Assembly (NCBI RefSeq): GCF_022899935.1
Contig: NZ_JALJCJ010000006.1
Location: 186,001-250,000, forward strand
DNA: 64,000 bases
Direction of reading: 5' to 3'
Source: Shinella curvata
GTDB taxonomy: Bacteria > Pseudomonadota > Alphaproteobacteria > Rhizobiales > Rhizobiaceae
Of the stretch, positions 1 to 8,225 are shown one piece after another (the stretch's first letter is position 1; every line of letters begins with the position of its first letter). The translations under genes were made by a program, and so were the position numbers. The notes below the pieces were generated by a model. That model was not told the DNA's origin and made no database searches. It saw only the letters and a program-made list of their open reading frames with translations.

Positions 1-252
1 GCGGAAAACCGGAATGTCGATCTCCTTCTGCATGACGGCGGCATGGAGGACAGCACGACGCTGCTGCCCGCCCTTGTCGGACAGGCGGCGACCATCCTTT
101 TCCCGGTCGATCACATCAGCCACGCGGCCGTCGGCCTCGTGAAGCGCCTGTGCCGCGAGCAGGGAAAATCCTATCTCCCCCTGCGCTCGGCCGGCCTTGC
201 AAGCTTCCTCGCGGCCATATCCGGCGCGGGCGGCGCCTATGGCCGCCTTTAG
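1..252 (+). CDS. DUF2325 family protein, C-terminal part (5' truncated by window)
   Basis: An open frame runs from base 1 to a TAG at 250-252 with no start of its own, so the gene begins upstream of the window. The 83 visible residues read like the C-terminal half of DUF2325 proteins: a DGG turn, LLPALVGQA, an ILFPVDHISH strand, VKRLCR, then the closing PLRSAGLASFLAAI. The cellular role of DUF2325 is not established. The later ATG at 43 lies inside the conserved domain and is unlikely to be the start. Confidence 0.75.
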   Translation, partial: AENRNVDLLLHDGGMEDSTTLLPALVGQAATILFPVDHISHAAVGLVKRLCREQGKSYLPLRSAGLASFLAAISGAGGAYGRL

Positions 253-338
253 CGAAGAGCCGGCTTGATCTTCGGCCGCTTTGCTGACAGGAGCCGGGAG
301 GTGCGGACGATCGGGTCGGCACCATCAGGAGGCCGATG

Positions 339-818
339 ATGCATTCCACGCCCCAGAACCATGCCCACCCGCTCGGCTTCCTCATAGCCTTCGGCACCGG
401 CGGCCTGCTGGCGCTGATGGTGCAGTTCAACGGTGCGCTCGCCCAGTACGGCAATTCGCTGTTTTCCTCCTGGACCGCCCATGCGACGGGAACGGTCGCC
501 GCGCTGCTGTTTCTCCTCGTGCTGCCCCGTCGCCCAAAGCCTTTCGAGCCGCGGCCGCCCGCGCCGCTCTGGGCCTATCTCGGCGGGGTCTCGGGTGCGG
601 CAACAGTCATGCTCTCCTCCATGGCCGTCAACTCGCCCGCCGGCCTACCCGGCACGCTTGCGCTCGGGCTTGCCGGCCAGCTGCTCTTCGGCCTGATCGC
701 CGATGGCTGGGGCCTGTTCGGTCTGCCGCGGCGGCGCATTTCTCTCCGTGATTTCGCAGCGCTCGCCCTCGTTCTGGCCGGCAGTCTGCTCATCCTTCTT
801 GCCGGGAACCTCGCCTGA
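339..818 (+). CDS. DUF606 (YdcZ-like) inner-membrane protein, first of a pair
   Basis: Small hydrophobic protein of about 159 residues with roughly five membrane segments and the DUF606 pattern QFNGAL in the first helix, followed by a W/H..G motif in the second. DUF606 belongs to the drug/metabolite transporter superfamily; substrates are mostly unknown. AGGAGG at 327-332 is six bases from the ATG at 339 and only three from the ATG at 336, so 339 is preferred. The stop overlaps the start of the next DUF606 gene (TGATG), suggesting translational coupling and a two-protein transporter. Confidence 0.75.
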   Translation: MHSTPQNHAHPLGFLIAFGTGGLLALMVQFNGALAQYGNSLFSSWTAHATGTVAALLFLLVLPRRPKPFEPRPPAPLWAYLGGVSGAATVMLSSMAVNSPAGLPGTLALGLAGQLLFGLIADGWGLFGLPRRRISLRDFAALALVLAGSLLILLAGNLA

Positions 819-1246
819 TGAGCCCGTTCATCCTGATCGCCTGCGCCGCTGGCCTTTTCGTCGGTCTCAGCCGCCAGCTCAATGGCCGGCTCAGCCTTTC
901 GACTTCCCCGCTGATCGCCTCCTTCTGGAACCACCTGGTCGGTTTCGCCGCCCTCACCGTGCTTGGACTGGTCGTCGGCGACCTGTGGCCAGCAAGTGCG
1001 GCAGATGCACCGTGGTACGCCTATATCGGCGGCCCGATCGGCGTCGTCTTCGTGGCACTCAGCAGCTGGCTCGTCGCGCGCATCGGCGCCGTAAACACCG
1101 CCCTCCTCATCATCGGCGGGCAGATGGTCTGCGGCCTTGCGATCGACCTTCTGCAATCGGGAAAACTGTCGCTCTGGCTTTCGAGCCTCGGGGTCGTGCT
1201 CATCATGGCCGGCATGCTGGTCGCGCAGCGCCGGCCGCGCGGCTAA
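818..1246 (+). CDS. DUF606 (YdcZ-like) inner-membrane protein, second of a pair
   Basis: 142-residue membrane protein, homologous to the preceding gene: RQLNGRL in helix 1 matches QFNGAL there, and FWNHLVGF matches the following motif. About five helices are predicted by eye, ending in a short basic tail (AQRRPRG). Its ATG overlaps the stop of the first gene by one base. Tandem half-length members of this superfamily often act as heterodimers; that is family-based inference, and the substrate is unknown. Confidence 0.75.
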   Translation: MSPFILIACAAGLFVGLSRQLNGRLSLSTSPLIASFWNHLVGFAALTVLGLVVGDLWPASAADAPWYAYIGGPIGVVFVALSSWLVARIGAVNTALLIIGGQMVCGLAIDLLQSGKLSLWLSSLGVVLIMAGMLVAQRRPRG

Positions 1247-1305
1247 CGCCCCGAACGTCGCCGCGCCACGCGCGTTGGAGACCGCAAAAACCATCACGCC
1301 CCGTG

Positions 1306-2061
1306 TCAGGCGACAGCCTGCGCGCCGGTTATCTCCACCAGCGACCCGCACATGAACGCCGCCTCCTCCGAAGCGAGGAAGGCGACGAGGGCGGCAACCT
1401 CCTCCGGCTTGCCGATGCGGCCGTAGGGAACGAGCTTGTCGAGATCAGCAATGGTGCGGCCGGCGCGCTTGACGCCAGCCTCCAGCATCGGCGTATGGAT
1501 TTCGCCGGGGCAGACCGCGTTGACGCGCACCCTGCCCGGCGCATAGTCGCGGGCAAGGTTCTGCGTGAAGGCGGCGACGGCAGCCTTGGTCGTGTTGTAG
1601 GCGATATGATTCGGCGCCGGGTAGAGTCCCCATTGCGAGGCGGTGTTGACGATGGCACCGCCGCCCGCTGCAATCATATGGGGCAACACCGCGCGGCACA
1701 GATGGAACATCGAGTCCAGATTGACGGTGAAGCTGATCTCCCAGTCCTCGTCCGACAACGAGAGCAGGTTGCCGCGCCGGTTGATGCCGGCATTGTTGAC
1801 CAGCACGTCGATGCGGCCCTCCAGCGCGAAGGCCTGTTCGATGAGGGAAAGGCAGGCATCCTTCTTCGCGATATCGGCGGCGATTACCGCCGCCCGGCCG
1901 CTCTCGGCCTCGATGCTGCGAACCACGACCGCCGCAGCCTCCACATTGACATCGGTCACCACCACCAACGCGCCCTCTGAGGCAAGCCGCCGTGCGATGG
2001 CCGAGCCGATGCCGCCGCCAGCACCCGTAACGATCGCGACCTTGTTTTCGAAACGCTTCAT
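1306..2061 (-). CDS. SDR family NAD(P)-dependent oxidoreductase
   Basis: Classical short-chain dehydrogenase of 251 residues. The cofactor motif TGAGGGIG is at residues 12-19, NNAG follows after about 75 residues, and the catalytic Ser-Tyr-Lys set is visible (NTASQWG, then YNTTKAA). GGAGG lies about five bases upstream of the ATG. It is the last gene of the ten-gene minus-strand operon that starts with the ABC binding protein at 10566. In a hydroxyproline-type operon it could oxidise or reduce a side-chain hydroxyl or an upstream derivative of the imported compound; the substrate is not deducible. Confidence 0.85.
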   Translation of the reverse strand: MKRFENKVAIVTGAGGGIGSAIARRLASEGALVVVTDVNVEAAAVVVRSIEAESGRAAVIAADIAKKDACLSLIEQAFALEGRIDVLVNNAGINRRGNLLSLSDEDWEISFTVNLDSMFHLCRAVLPHMIAAGGGAIVNTASQWGLYPAPNHIAYNTTKAAVAAFTQNLARDYAPGRVRVNAVCPGEIHTPMLEAGVKRAGRTIADLDKLVPYGRIGKPEEVAALVAFLASEEAAFMCGSLVEITGAQAVA

Positions 2062-2076
2062 GAAATCCTCCCTGGA

Positions 2077-2835
2077 CTACCGGATATAGCTGCCGCCATT
2101 GACGTCGAGCGTCGCGCCGTTCAGCGAGGCCTGGGACGGACGCAACACGAAGGCGACGAGCTCCGCCACCTCGGCGGGTGACGCCATTTTACCGATCGGA
2201 ATATCGGCGACGGCCGCTTGCTTGCCATGGGTAGCGATAAAATCTTCGGCCATATCGGTGCGCACCCAGCCGGGTGCGATGGCGATGGCCGTGACCCCCT
2301 CGGCACCGAAACTGCGGGCGATGGATTTGGTCAGATTGACCAGTGCCGCCTTGCTCGCGCCATAGGGCATGGCATCGGCCGCATAGCCGCGCTGGCCGGC
2401 ACGGCTCGCCATGTTAACGATGCGACCACCACCCTCGGCCGTGAAATGACGGACGGCTTCCTTGCAGAGATCGGCAGCGGCGAAGACATTGACCTGGAAC
2501 TCCCGCTGCCACGCGGCCTTCCAGTCCTCCGGCGACGCCTCGACCGAAATGTCCGTGCGAATGCCGGCATTGTTGACGAGACCGTGGATGCGGCCTGCCG
2601 TGCCGAGTGCCTTCCGCCACAGCGCGAAGGGGCCATCCGGCGTAGAAAGGTCGGCCTGCGCCAGCATCCCGTTGCCGCCGATGCGGGCAAGAAGCGCCTC
2701 TGCGCTGCTTGCGTCGCGCCCATAGTGAATGATCGGCCGCGCGCCCTCCCACGCCAGACGCTCGACAATAGCAGCACCGATGCCGCCCGAAGCGCCGGTG
2801 ACGAGAATGGTCTGCCCCTGCAATGGCTTGTCCAT
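2077..2835 (-). CDS. SDR family NAD(P)-dependent oxidoreductase
   Basis: 252-residue classical SDR with TGASGGIG at the N-terminus, NNAG in the middle and the active-site pair NMASRAG ... YGASKAA. An upstream in-frame start at 2871 exists, but GAGGT nine bases before the ATG at 2835 and the normal SDR N-terminus (MDKPLQGQTILVTG) favour 2835. Five bases separate it from the proline racemase family gene upstream in the operon. It is distinct from the neighbouring SDR, so the operon carries two different dehydrogenases. The C-terminus DVNGGSYIR is typical of 3-oxoacyl reductase-like members, but a fatty acid role is unlikely in this context. Confidence 0.85.
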   Translation of the reverse strand: MDKPLQGQTILVTGASGGIGAAIVERLAWEGARPIIHYGRDASSAEALLARIGGNGMLAQADLSTPDGPFALWRKALGTAGRIHGLVNNAGIRTDISVEASPEDWKAAWQREFQVNVFAAADLCKEAVRHFTAEGGGRIVNMASRAGQRGYAADAMPYGASKAALVNLTKSIARSFGAEGVTAIAIAPGWVRTDMAEDFIATHGKQAAVADIPIGKMASPAEVAELVAFVLRPSQASLNGATLDVNGGSYIR

Positions 2836-2840
2836 GTTTG

Positions 2841-3872
2841 CTACCTCAGAAGATCGACCTGCGGGCCCCACGTATCCGACAGCGCAAAGCCGCGGGCGAA
2901 CGGGTCGTCCGGATCAAGACGCAGTTCCGTCCGACCATAGACACAACCGCGCCCCGTGATCCGCGGCAACACGGCGCGGCGTCCGCCGACCTCCGTATCG
3001 CCGATGACTTCAGCGAGAAACTCGCCGCCGATGATAGAGCGCGACGTACGGACGTCGCCCACCGAAACCTCTCCCCGCGCAAAGAGCGTAGCGAGGTTTG
3101 CGGAACTGCCGGTGCCACAAGGCGACCGGTCGACCCGACCGGGCGGGAGCGTGGTGCACGTCCGCACGGCACCATCCGGCTCGCGATCGCGGAACATGAC
3201 ATAGGCGATCTCATCGACGCCGGGCAGCGTCGGATGTCGCACCGTCACCTGCTCGGCAAGCAATCGCTTCAGTTCGATACCGGCCTCGGCGAGCAGCCGG
3301 GCATTTTCGGGCCTGATGGCAAGACCGAGCTGGCCGACATCAACCAATGCATAGTAGACGCCGCCAAAGGCGATATCGACCTTGATGTGCCCCCAGGGTG
3401 TATCGATCTCGTGATCCAGCAGCTCCGCAAAGCTCGGCACGTTGTCGAGACTGACGGAAAGGCAGCGTCCGGCGTCGCAACGCGCCCGCGCCACCACGAG
3501 GCCCGCCGGCGTATCGAGGCGGACCAGCGTCTCAGGCTCCCGCATCGTAACACGGCCGCTTTCGAGAAGCGCCGTGACGACGCAGATGCAATTGCTGCCG
3601 GACATCGGATGTGCCCGGTCGGCCTGGAGCACGATGAAGCCCGCGTCCGCATCCGGCCGTGTCGGTGCGACGACGAGGTTCACCGACTGGGCGACGTGGG
3701 CGCGTGGCTCGAAGGTGACGAAGCGGCGCAGGCTGTCGTCAACGGTGTTGATGTGGTTCATCTTGTCGAGCATGGTCGCGCCGGGAATATCCGGTGCGCC
3801 ACCGACCAGCACATGACCAAGCTCGCCCTGGCAATGGACAAGCAGGAGATCGAGGGATTTTTCGAAGCGCAT
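2841..3872 (-). CDS. Proline racemase family enzyme (hydroxyproline epimerase and/or trans-3-hydroxyproline dehydratase), Ser/Cys type
   Basis: 343 residues, the usual family length. The first catalytic position, a Cys in true proline racemases (MCGHG), is Ser91 here within HPMSGSN; the second, Cys252 in DRSPCGTGS, is kept. In this superfamily Cys/Cys pairs go with racemase or 4-hydroxyproline 2-epimerase activity, Thr/Cys with trans-3-hydroxyproline dehydratase, and Ser/Cys members have been reported with epimerase and/or dehydratase activity (from memory of the published family survey). The surrounding FAD oxidase, DapA-like deaminase and aldehyde dehydrogenase favour epimerisation of trans-4-hydroxy-L-proline to the cis-D isomer. 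The AGGAGG before the ATG supports this start. Confidence 0.85.
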   Translation of the reverse strand: MRFEKSLDLLLVHCQGELGHVLVGGAPDIPGATMLDKMNHINTVDDSLRRFVTFEPRAHVAQSVNLVVAPTRPDADAGFIVLQADRAHPMSGSNCICVVTALLESGRVTMREPETLVRLDTPAGLVVARARCDAGRCLSVSLDNVPSFAELLDHEIDTPWGHIKVDIAFGGVYYALVDVGQLGLAIRPENARLLAEAGIELKRLLAEQVTVRHPTLPGVDEIAYVMFRDREPDGAVRTCTTLPPGRVDRSPCGTGSSANLATLFARGEVSVGDVRTSRSIIGGEFLAEVIGDTEVGGRRAVLPRITGRGCVYGRTELRLDPDDPFARGFALSDTWGPQVDLLR

Positions 3873-3883
3873 GGCGCCGCCTC

Positions 3884-5359
3884 CTATTTGATATACCAGC
3901 CCCAGGGATCTTCGCTCACATATTTTGTGATCTGCTTGGTCTCGAGATAGTTATCGAGCCCCCAACGGCCGAGTTCGCGGCCGATGCCGGACTGCTTGTA
4001 GCCGCCCCAGGGGGCCTCGGTGAATGTCGGCTGCGAGCAATTGATCCAGACGATGCCGGCGCGGAACGCTTTTGCAACGCGCTCGGCCCGGGCGTCATCC
4101 TTCGACATGACGGCGGCGGCGAGGCCGAAGCGGGAATCATTGGCGAGTTCGACGGCTTCGTCTTCCGTCTTGAAAGACCTGACGCAGACGACCGGACCGA
4201 AGATTTCCTCCACCCATGCCGCACTGTAGAGCGGCACGTCGGTGAGAACGGTCGGGCGCAGATAATAGCCTTTTTCGAAACCCTCCGGCCGTGTGCCACC
4301 GCAGGCGAGCGTTGCTCCCGCTGCCGTCGCAGCCTCGATGGCCGCCACGACCTGCTCGTATTGCTTCTTCGAGCCAAGCGGCCCCAACAGCACGCCCTCT
4401 TCCAGACCGTTCCCGATGCGGATACGGTTGGTTTCCTCGACCAATCGCTTCAGCAGCGGCGCGTAGATCCCCTCCTGCACCAGTACCCGCGAGGTTGCCG
4501 AGCAGACCTGGCCCTGGTTCCAGAAGATGCCGAACAGGATCCACTCTACGGCCTTTTCGATGTCGCTATCATCGAAGACCACGAAGGGCGACTTGCCGCC
4601 GAGTTCGAGGCTGATGCGCTTGATGTCGCGGGCAGCCGCGGCCATGATCTTCGAACCGACCGGACCTGAACCGGTGAAGGCCAGCTTGTCCACCTGCCCG
4701 TGGTCGATGATCGCCTGACCGGCGACGGAACCCGCACCGGTGACGATGTTGAGCACACCCCGCGGCAGGCCGGCCTCGTCGGCGATGGCGGCGAGCTCCA
4801 ACGCGGTCAGCGAGGTGACCTCCGCGGGCTTCAGCACGACGGTGCAGCCGGCGGCGAGTGCCGGAGCCACCTTCCAAGACGCCATCAGCAGCGGATAATT
4901 CCAGGGAATGATCGCACCGGCGACGCCGATCGGTTCCCTGACGGCCTTGGAGGTGAAACGTCCGTCGGCCAGCGCAATCGGCTCTTCCGGGTTGCTGTCG
5001 AGCTGTTCGGCAAGACCCGCATAGAAGTCGAAGCAACCGGCGGCATCGGCGATGTCCCAGTCGGCCTCGGGAAAGGGTTTTCCGTTGTCGATCGTTTCGA
5101 GACGGGCGATCTCGGCCTGGCGGGCACGGATGCCCGCCGCTATGGCGCGCAGATAGCGGGCCCGCTCGGCACCGGACATCTTCGGCCAGCCGCCGGTGTC
5201 GAAGGCGCGGCGGGCGGCTTTCACGGCCAGATCGACGTCCTCCGCCGTGGCGGCGGCGATATGGTGGACGACCTCTTCCGTCGCCGGGTTGACAACCTCG
5301 AAGGTCTTGCCGTCGGACGCGGTTTTCCACGATCCGTCGATATAGAGTTCGCTTCGCAT
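3884..5359 (-). CDS. Aldehyde dehydrogenase, probable alpha-ketoglutarate semialdehyde or aminoaldehyde dehydrogenase
   Basis: 491-residue NAD(P)-dependent aldehyde dehydrogenase. Visible catalytic residues are Asn154 (PWNYP), Glu252 (LELGGKSP) and the nucleophile Cys286 (NQGQVCSATS). The open frame extends upstream to 5572, but that extension overlaps the FAD oxidase gene and looks like shadow sequence; MRSELYIDG at 5359 is the family N-terminus. In hydroxyproline catabolism the last step oxidises alpha-ketoglutarate semialdehyde, and the operon position fits that. The GQVCSATS signature resembles betaine/aminobutyraldehyde dehydrogenases, so an aminoaldehyde substrate is the main alternative. 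Confidence 0.88.
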   Translation of the reverse strand: MRSELYIDGSWKTASDGKTFEVVNPATEEVVHHIAAATAEDVDLAVKAARRAFDTGGWPKMSGAERARYLRAIAAGIRARQAEIARLETIDNGKPFPEADWDIADAAGCFDFYAGLAEQLDSNPEEPIALADGRFTSKAVREPIGVAGAIIPWNYPLLMASWKVAPALAAGCTVVLKPAEVTSLTALELAAIADEAGLPRGVLNIVTGAGSVAGQAIIDHGQVDKLAFTGSGPVGSKIMAAAARDIKRISLELGGKSPFVVFDDSDIEKAVEWILFGIFWNQGQVCSATSRVLVQEGIYAPLLKRLVEETNRIRIGNGLEEGVLLGPLGSKKQYEQVVAAIEAATAAGATLACGGTRPEGFEKGYYLRPTVLTDVPLYSAAWVEEIFGPVVCVRSFKTEDEAVELANDSRFGLAAAVMSKDDARAERVAKAFRAGIVWINCSQPTFTEAPWGGYKQSGIGRELGRWGLDNYLETKQITKYVSEDPWGWYIK

Positions 5360-5370
5360 GGATAAGCCTT

Positions 5371-6609
5371 TCAGAAACGGTCGATACGGTAGGGTTTGAG
5401 ATCGATGGGCGGGGTTGCACCCGTCACGAGATCGGCCATCAGCCGGCCCGTCGTCGCGGCATAGGTGAGACCGAGATGGCCGTGACCGGTGGCGTAGAAG
5501 ACGTTTTTCCGCTTGGCCGAGGGGCCGATGACCGGCACCGTGTCCGGAAGCGCCGGTCGGTGTCCCATCCATTCGCTGATGTCTTCGACCTCCAAATCGG
5601 GCAGCGCTTCCTTCGCACGCTTCACAAGCACCTTGGCGCGGCGATAGTCCGGCGAAGCATCCAGGCCAGCCATCTCCACCGTGCCCCCGACGCGGATGCC
5701 ACCGGCCGTCGGCGTCACCATGAAGGCGCGAGCGGGCCAGATGATCGAATGGCGCATGGAAATGCCCGGCGACAGGATCTGCGTGTGATAGCCGCGCTCG
5801 GTTTCAAGCGGGATGGGTTCGCCGAGCAATCTGGAGAGGCGCCCGGTGAAGGCACCGGCCGCGAGCACGATGCGATCGGCGGCAAGGCGCCGGCCATCGG
5901 CAAGCCGCAACGCCGAAACACCGGTTTCCTGCTGTTCAAATCCGACGACATCGCCGGTCTGGATGGTGCCACCCAGCGCCTGGAACCGGTCCGCAAGCGC
6001 CGTCACCAACCGGTAAGGATCGGCGATGGAGCGATTGTCGGGGAAGAGCACGGCCTTGGCGATCTTCGTCGTCAAGGCCGGCTCGAGATCGTGGATGGCA
6101 TGGCCGCCGATTATGTCGTGACGGAAGCCGAAACGCTCGAGGATCTCGATATGCGCGCGGTCGGCACGGAACTCCGCCTCGTCGGCATAGAGGCTGAGGC
6201 AGCCTTCGGCGCTCAGCATGTGGGTCAGGCCGGTTTCCCGCAGCAGCGCATCGAGATCCTCATGGACGCGCCCGCAGAGGGCCGCGCCGGCCGCTTCCAG
6301 TTCGCGCAGCTTCGACGGACGGCTGGCGGCAAGGAAACGCAGAAACCACGGCACCAGCTTCGGCATGTAGGCTGGACGGATGCGCACGGGCCCTTCGGGG
6401 TCGAGCAGCCATTTCGGCATGTGAGCCCAGACGCCCGGTCGCGAGGCCGGCATGAACTCGGTTACCGCTATGCTCGCCATGTTGCCATAGGAAGCGCCCT
6501 TGCCGGGCGTATCGCGGTCGATCAGCGTCACGGCAAAACCGCGGCGCTGAAGCGCGTAGGCGATGGTGGTGCCGATGACGCCGGCGCCGATGACCGCGAT
6601 GGATGACAC
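5371..6609 (-). CDS. FAD-dependent D-amino acid oxidase/dehydrogenase (DadA-like), probable D-hydroxyproline oxidase
   Basis: 412-residue flavoprotein with an N-terminal dinucleotide motif (IAVIGAGVIGTTIA), KGASYGNMA after it, and a C-terminal GHGHLGLTYA element typical of DadA-like enzymes. A GTG start at 6609 is chosen because AGGAG lies ten bases upstream on the minus strand; the alternative GTG at 6642 has no such site. In the hydroxyproline pathway this class oxidises cis-4-hydroxy-D-proline to pyrroline-4-hydroxy-2-carboxylate. It sits between the deaminase and aldehyde dehydrogenase genes, and a hairpin separates it from the deaminase gene. Confidence 0.87.
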   Translation of the reverse strand: MSSIAVIGAGVIGTTIAYALQRRGFAVTLIDRDTPGKGASYGNMASIAVTEFMPASRPGVWAHMPKWLLDPEGPVRIRPAYMPKLVPWFLRFLAASRPSKLRELEAAGAALCGRVHEDLDALLRETGLTHMLSAEGCLSLYADEAEFRADRAHIEILERFGFRHDIIGGHAIHDLEPALTTKIAKAVLFPDNRSIADPYRLVTALADRFQALGGTIQTGDVVGFEQQETGVSALRLADGRRLAADRIVLAAGAFTGRLSRLLGEPIPLETERGYHTQILSPGISMRHSIIWPARAFMVTPTAGGIRVGGTVEMAGLDASPDYRRAKVLVKRAKEALPDLEVEDISEWMGHRPALPDTVPVIGPSAKRKNVFYATGHGHLGLTYAATTGRLMADLVTGATPPIDLKPYRIDRF

Positions 6610-6631
6610 GGGAGTGTGCTCCTGGAAAAGT

Positions 6632-6653
6632 ACCGGAGGCACAAGCCTCCGGT
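6632..6653 (-). terminator. Intercistronic hairpin between DapA-like and oxidase genes
   Basis: Perfect nine-base inverted repeat (ACCGGAGGC at 6632-6640, GCCTCCGGT at 6645-6653) with a four-base loop. On the minus strand it is followed by ACTTTTCC, so it could act as a partial terminator or an mRNA-stabilising element inside the operon. It lies directly between the deaminase stop and the oxidase ribosome binding site. Confidence 0.55.
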
Positions 6654-6663
6654 CCGGGTTGTA

Positions 6664-7539
6664 TCAATTGAGGACCGGCGCGATAGCCGCGCGAAAATCC
6701 GCCTTTTCCTGCTCGGTGAGCTCCCCCAGCGGTGCACGGCAGGTGCCGACAGGAGCGCCCTGCAGCTCGCAGCCATACTTGATCTTCTGCACGAACTTGC
6801 CGCTTTCGAGGATGTTCATCGCACGGTAGAGCACCGTCATCTTCTCGCGCGCCGCGGCGAGGTCGCCCGAGCGGAAGGTGCGGTCGAGATCGACGCAGGC
6901 GGCGGCCATGCAATTCGCCGGACCGCAGATCCAGCAGTCAGCTCCCCAGAACATGAAGTCGAGTGCAATATCGTCCGAGCCCGAAATGAGATCGATGCGC
7001 CCCTTGTAGCGCGCATGGATATCGACCGCGCGCTGCAGCACGCCCGAGCTTTCCTTGATGCCGATAACACGCGGATCGTCGGCGAGCGCATCCATCAGGT
7101 CGAAGCCGATCTCGATGCCGTCTTTCGGCGGATAGTTGTACAGGATGAGGTTGATGTCGGTCGCATCGAGCACCGCGCGATAGTGCGCCAGCAGTTCGTC
7201 CTGCGTGGGGCGCGTGTAGAAGGGCGTGGCGAGCAGGACGGTGTCGTAGCCGATTTCCTTGGCGCGCAGTGTGTTCTCGATGACTTCGCGGGTGGCGGGC
7301 GCGTTAGTGCCGGCGATCAGCGCTTCACCTTCGATGGCGAAATCCCTGACGAATGTCAGCACGTCCTCGCGCTCCTCGTTCGAGAGCGAAAAGTATTCTC
7401 CGGTCGACCCCATCGGCACCCAGCCGGTGACACCGGCGGCGCGCAGACCGGTGAGGTGCTTTTCGAAAGCCTTGAAGTCGACGCGGTTGTTGGCGTCGAA
7501 GGGGGTGACGAGGGCAGGCATGACGCCGGACAGTTTCAT
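6664..7539 (-). CDS. Dihydrodipicolinate synthase family protein, probable pyrroline-4-hydroxy-2-carboxylate deaminase
   Basis: 291-residue DapA/NAL-superfamily TIM barrel. Schiff-base Lys162 lies in GIKESSG, the catalytic Tyr134 in LILYNYPP, and the GSTGEY carboxylate-binding loop is at residues 45-49. In bacterial hydroxyproline operons a DapA homologue deaminates and dehydrates pyrroline-4-hydroxy-2-carboxylate to alpha-ketoglutarate semialdehyde; the flanking epimerase, oxidase and aldehyde dehydrogenase support that over lysine synthesis. An AGGAGAAA site precedes the ATG. Other aldolases and deaminases of the superfamily remain possible. Confidence 0.87.
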   Translation of the reverse strand: MKLSGVMPALVTPFDANNRVDFKAFEKHLTGLRAAGVTGWVPMGSTGEYFSLSNEEREDVLTFVRDFAIEGEALIAGTNAPATREVIENTLRAKEIGYDTVLLATPFYTRPTQDELLAHYRAVLDATDINLILYNYPPKDGIEIGFDLMDALADDPRVIGIKESSGVLQRAVDIHARYKGRIDLISGSDDIALDFMFWGADCWICGPANCMAAACVDLDRTFRSGDLAAAREKMTVLYRAMNILESGKFVQKIKYGCELQGAPVGTCRAPLGELTEQEKADFRAAIAPVLN

Positions 7540-7549
7540 GGTTTTTCTC

Positions 7550-8215
7550 CTAGATGGCGAGTTTCTTGAGGATACGGCCTTCGACGAGCGTGACGGCGCG
7601 CGTCAGCGGAAAGGCGATGGCGAAGTAGATGAGCGCGACGACGGTCAAGACCTCGACGGGACGGGCCGTGTTGTTGGAAATGTTCTGGCCGACGAACATC
7701 AGGTCGGCCATTCCGACGGCCGAAACCAGCGCGCTTTCCTTGAACAGGCTGACGCAGTTTGACAGCAGCGTCGGGACGGCACGCAGCACCGCCAGGGGCA
7801 GGATCACATTCATGACCTGAACCCGGCGCGGCAGGCCGAGCGCGATGCAGGCGTCCATCTGCTCGCGACCGACGGATTTCAGCGACGCGCGAAAGGTCTC
7901 GCTGGTGATGGCGCCCATATAGAGCGTCAGCGCAATGACGCCGGAGGCAAGGTTCGACAGCTCGATACCGAGGATCAGCGGCAGGCAGAAGAAGATCCAG
8001 AACAGCTGGATCAGCACCGGCGTGCCGCGGAAGAACTCGACATAGACACTGGCGATCCCGCGCACGATGGCGTTCGGCGCGGTGCGGGCAAGGCCGACGA
8101 GGAAACCGAGCGAGCAGCCGAGCACGATGCAGATCAGCGTCAGCTTGACCGTTGTCCAGAGGCCCAGCGCAAGCGCCTCCTGGAAGCGCAGAAGTACGGA
8201 GAAGTCGAGCGACAT
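7550..8215 (-). CDS. Amino acid ABC transporter permease (HisM/GlnP type)
   Basis: 221-residue polar amino acid permease with an N-terminal helix pair, a binding-protein-dependent transport motif (EQMDACIALGLPRRVQ) that contacts the ATPase, and about five membrane segments. It follows the other permease gene by ten bases. The two permeases probably form a heterodimer served by the ATPase at 8898-9674 and the binding protein at 9733-10566. The predicted substrate is a cyclic imino acid such as hydroxyproline, inferred from the operon only. Confidence 0.88.
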   Translation of the reverse strand: MSLDFSVLLRFQEALALGLWTTVKLTLICIVLGCSLGFLVGLARTAPNAIVRGIASVYVEFFRGTPVLIQLFWIFFCLPLILGIELSNLASGVIALTLYMGAITSETFRASLKSVGREQMDACIALGLPRRVQVMNVILPLAVLRAVPTLLSNCVSLFKESALVSAVGMADLMFVGQNISNNTARPVEVLTVVALIYFAIAFPLTRAVTLVEGRILKKLAI

Positions 8216-8225
8216 GGCTTTTCTC

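Noticed and set aside
2841-3872. Canonical Cys/Cys proline racemase
   Set aside because: First catalytic position is Ser91, and the operon encodes hydroxyproline rather than proline enzymes.
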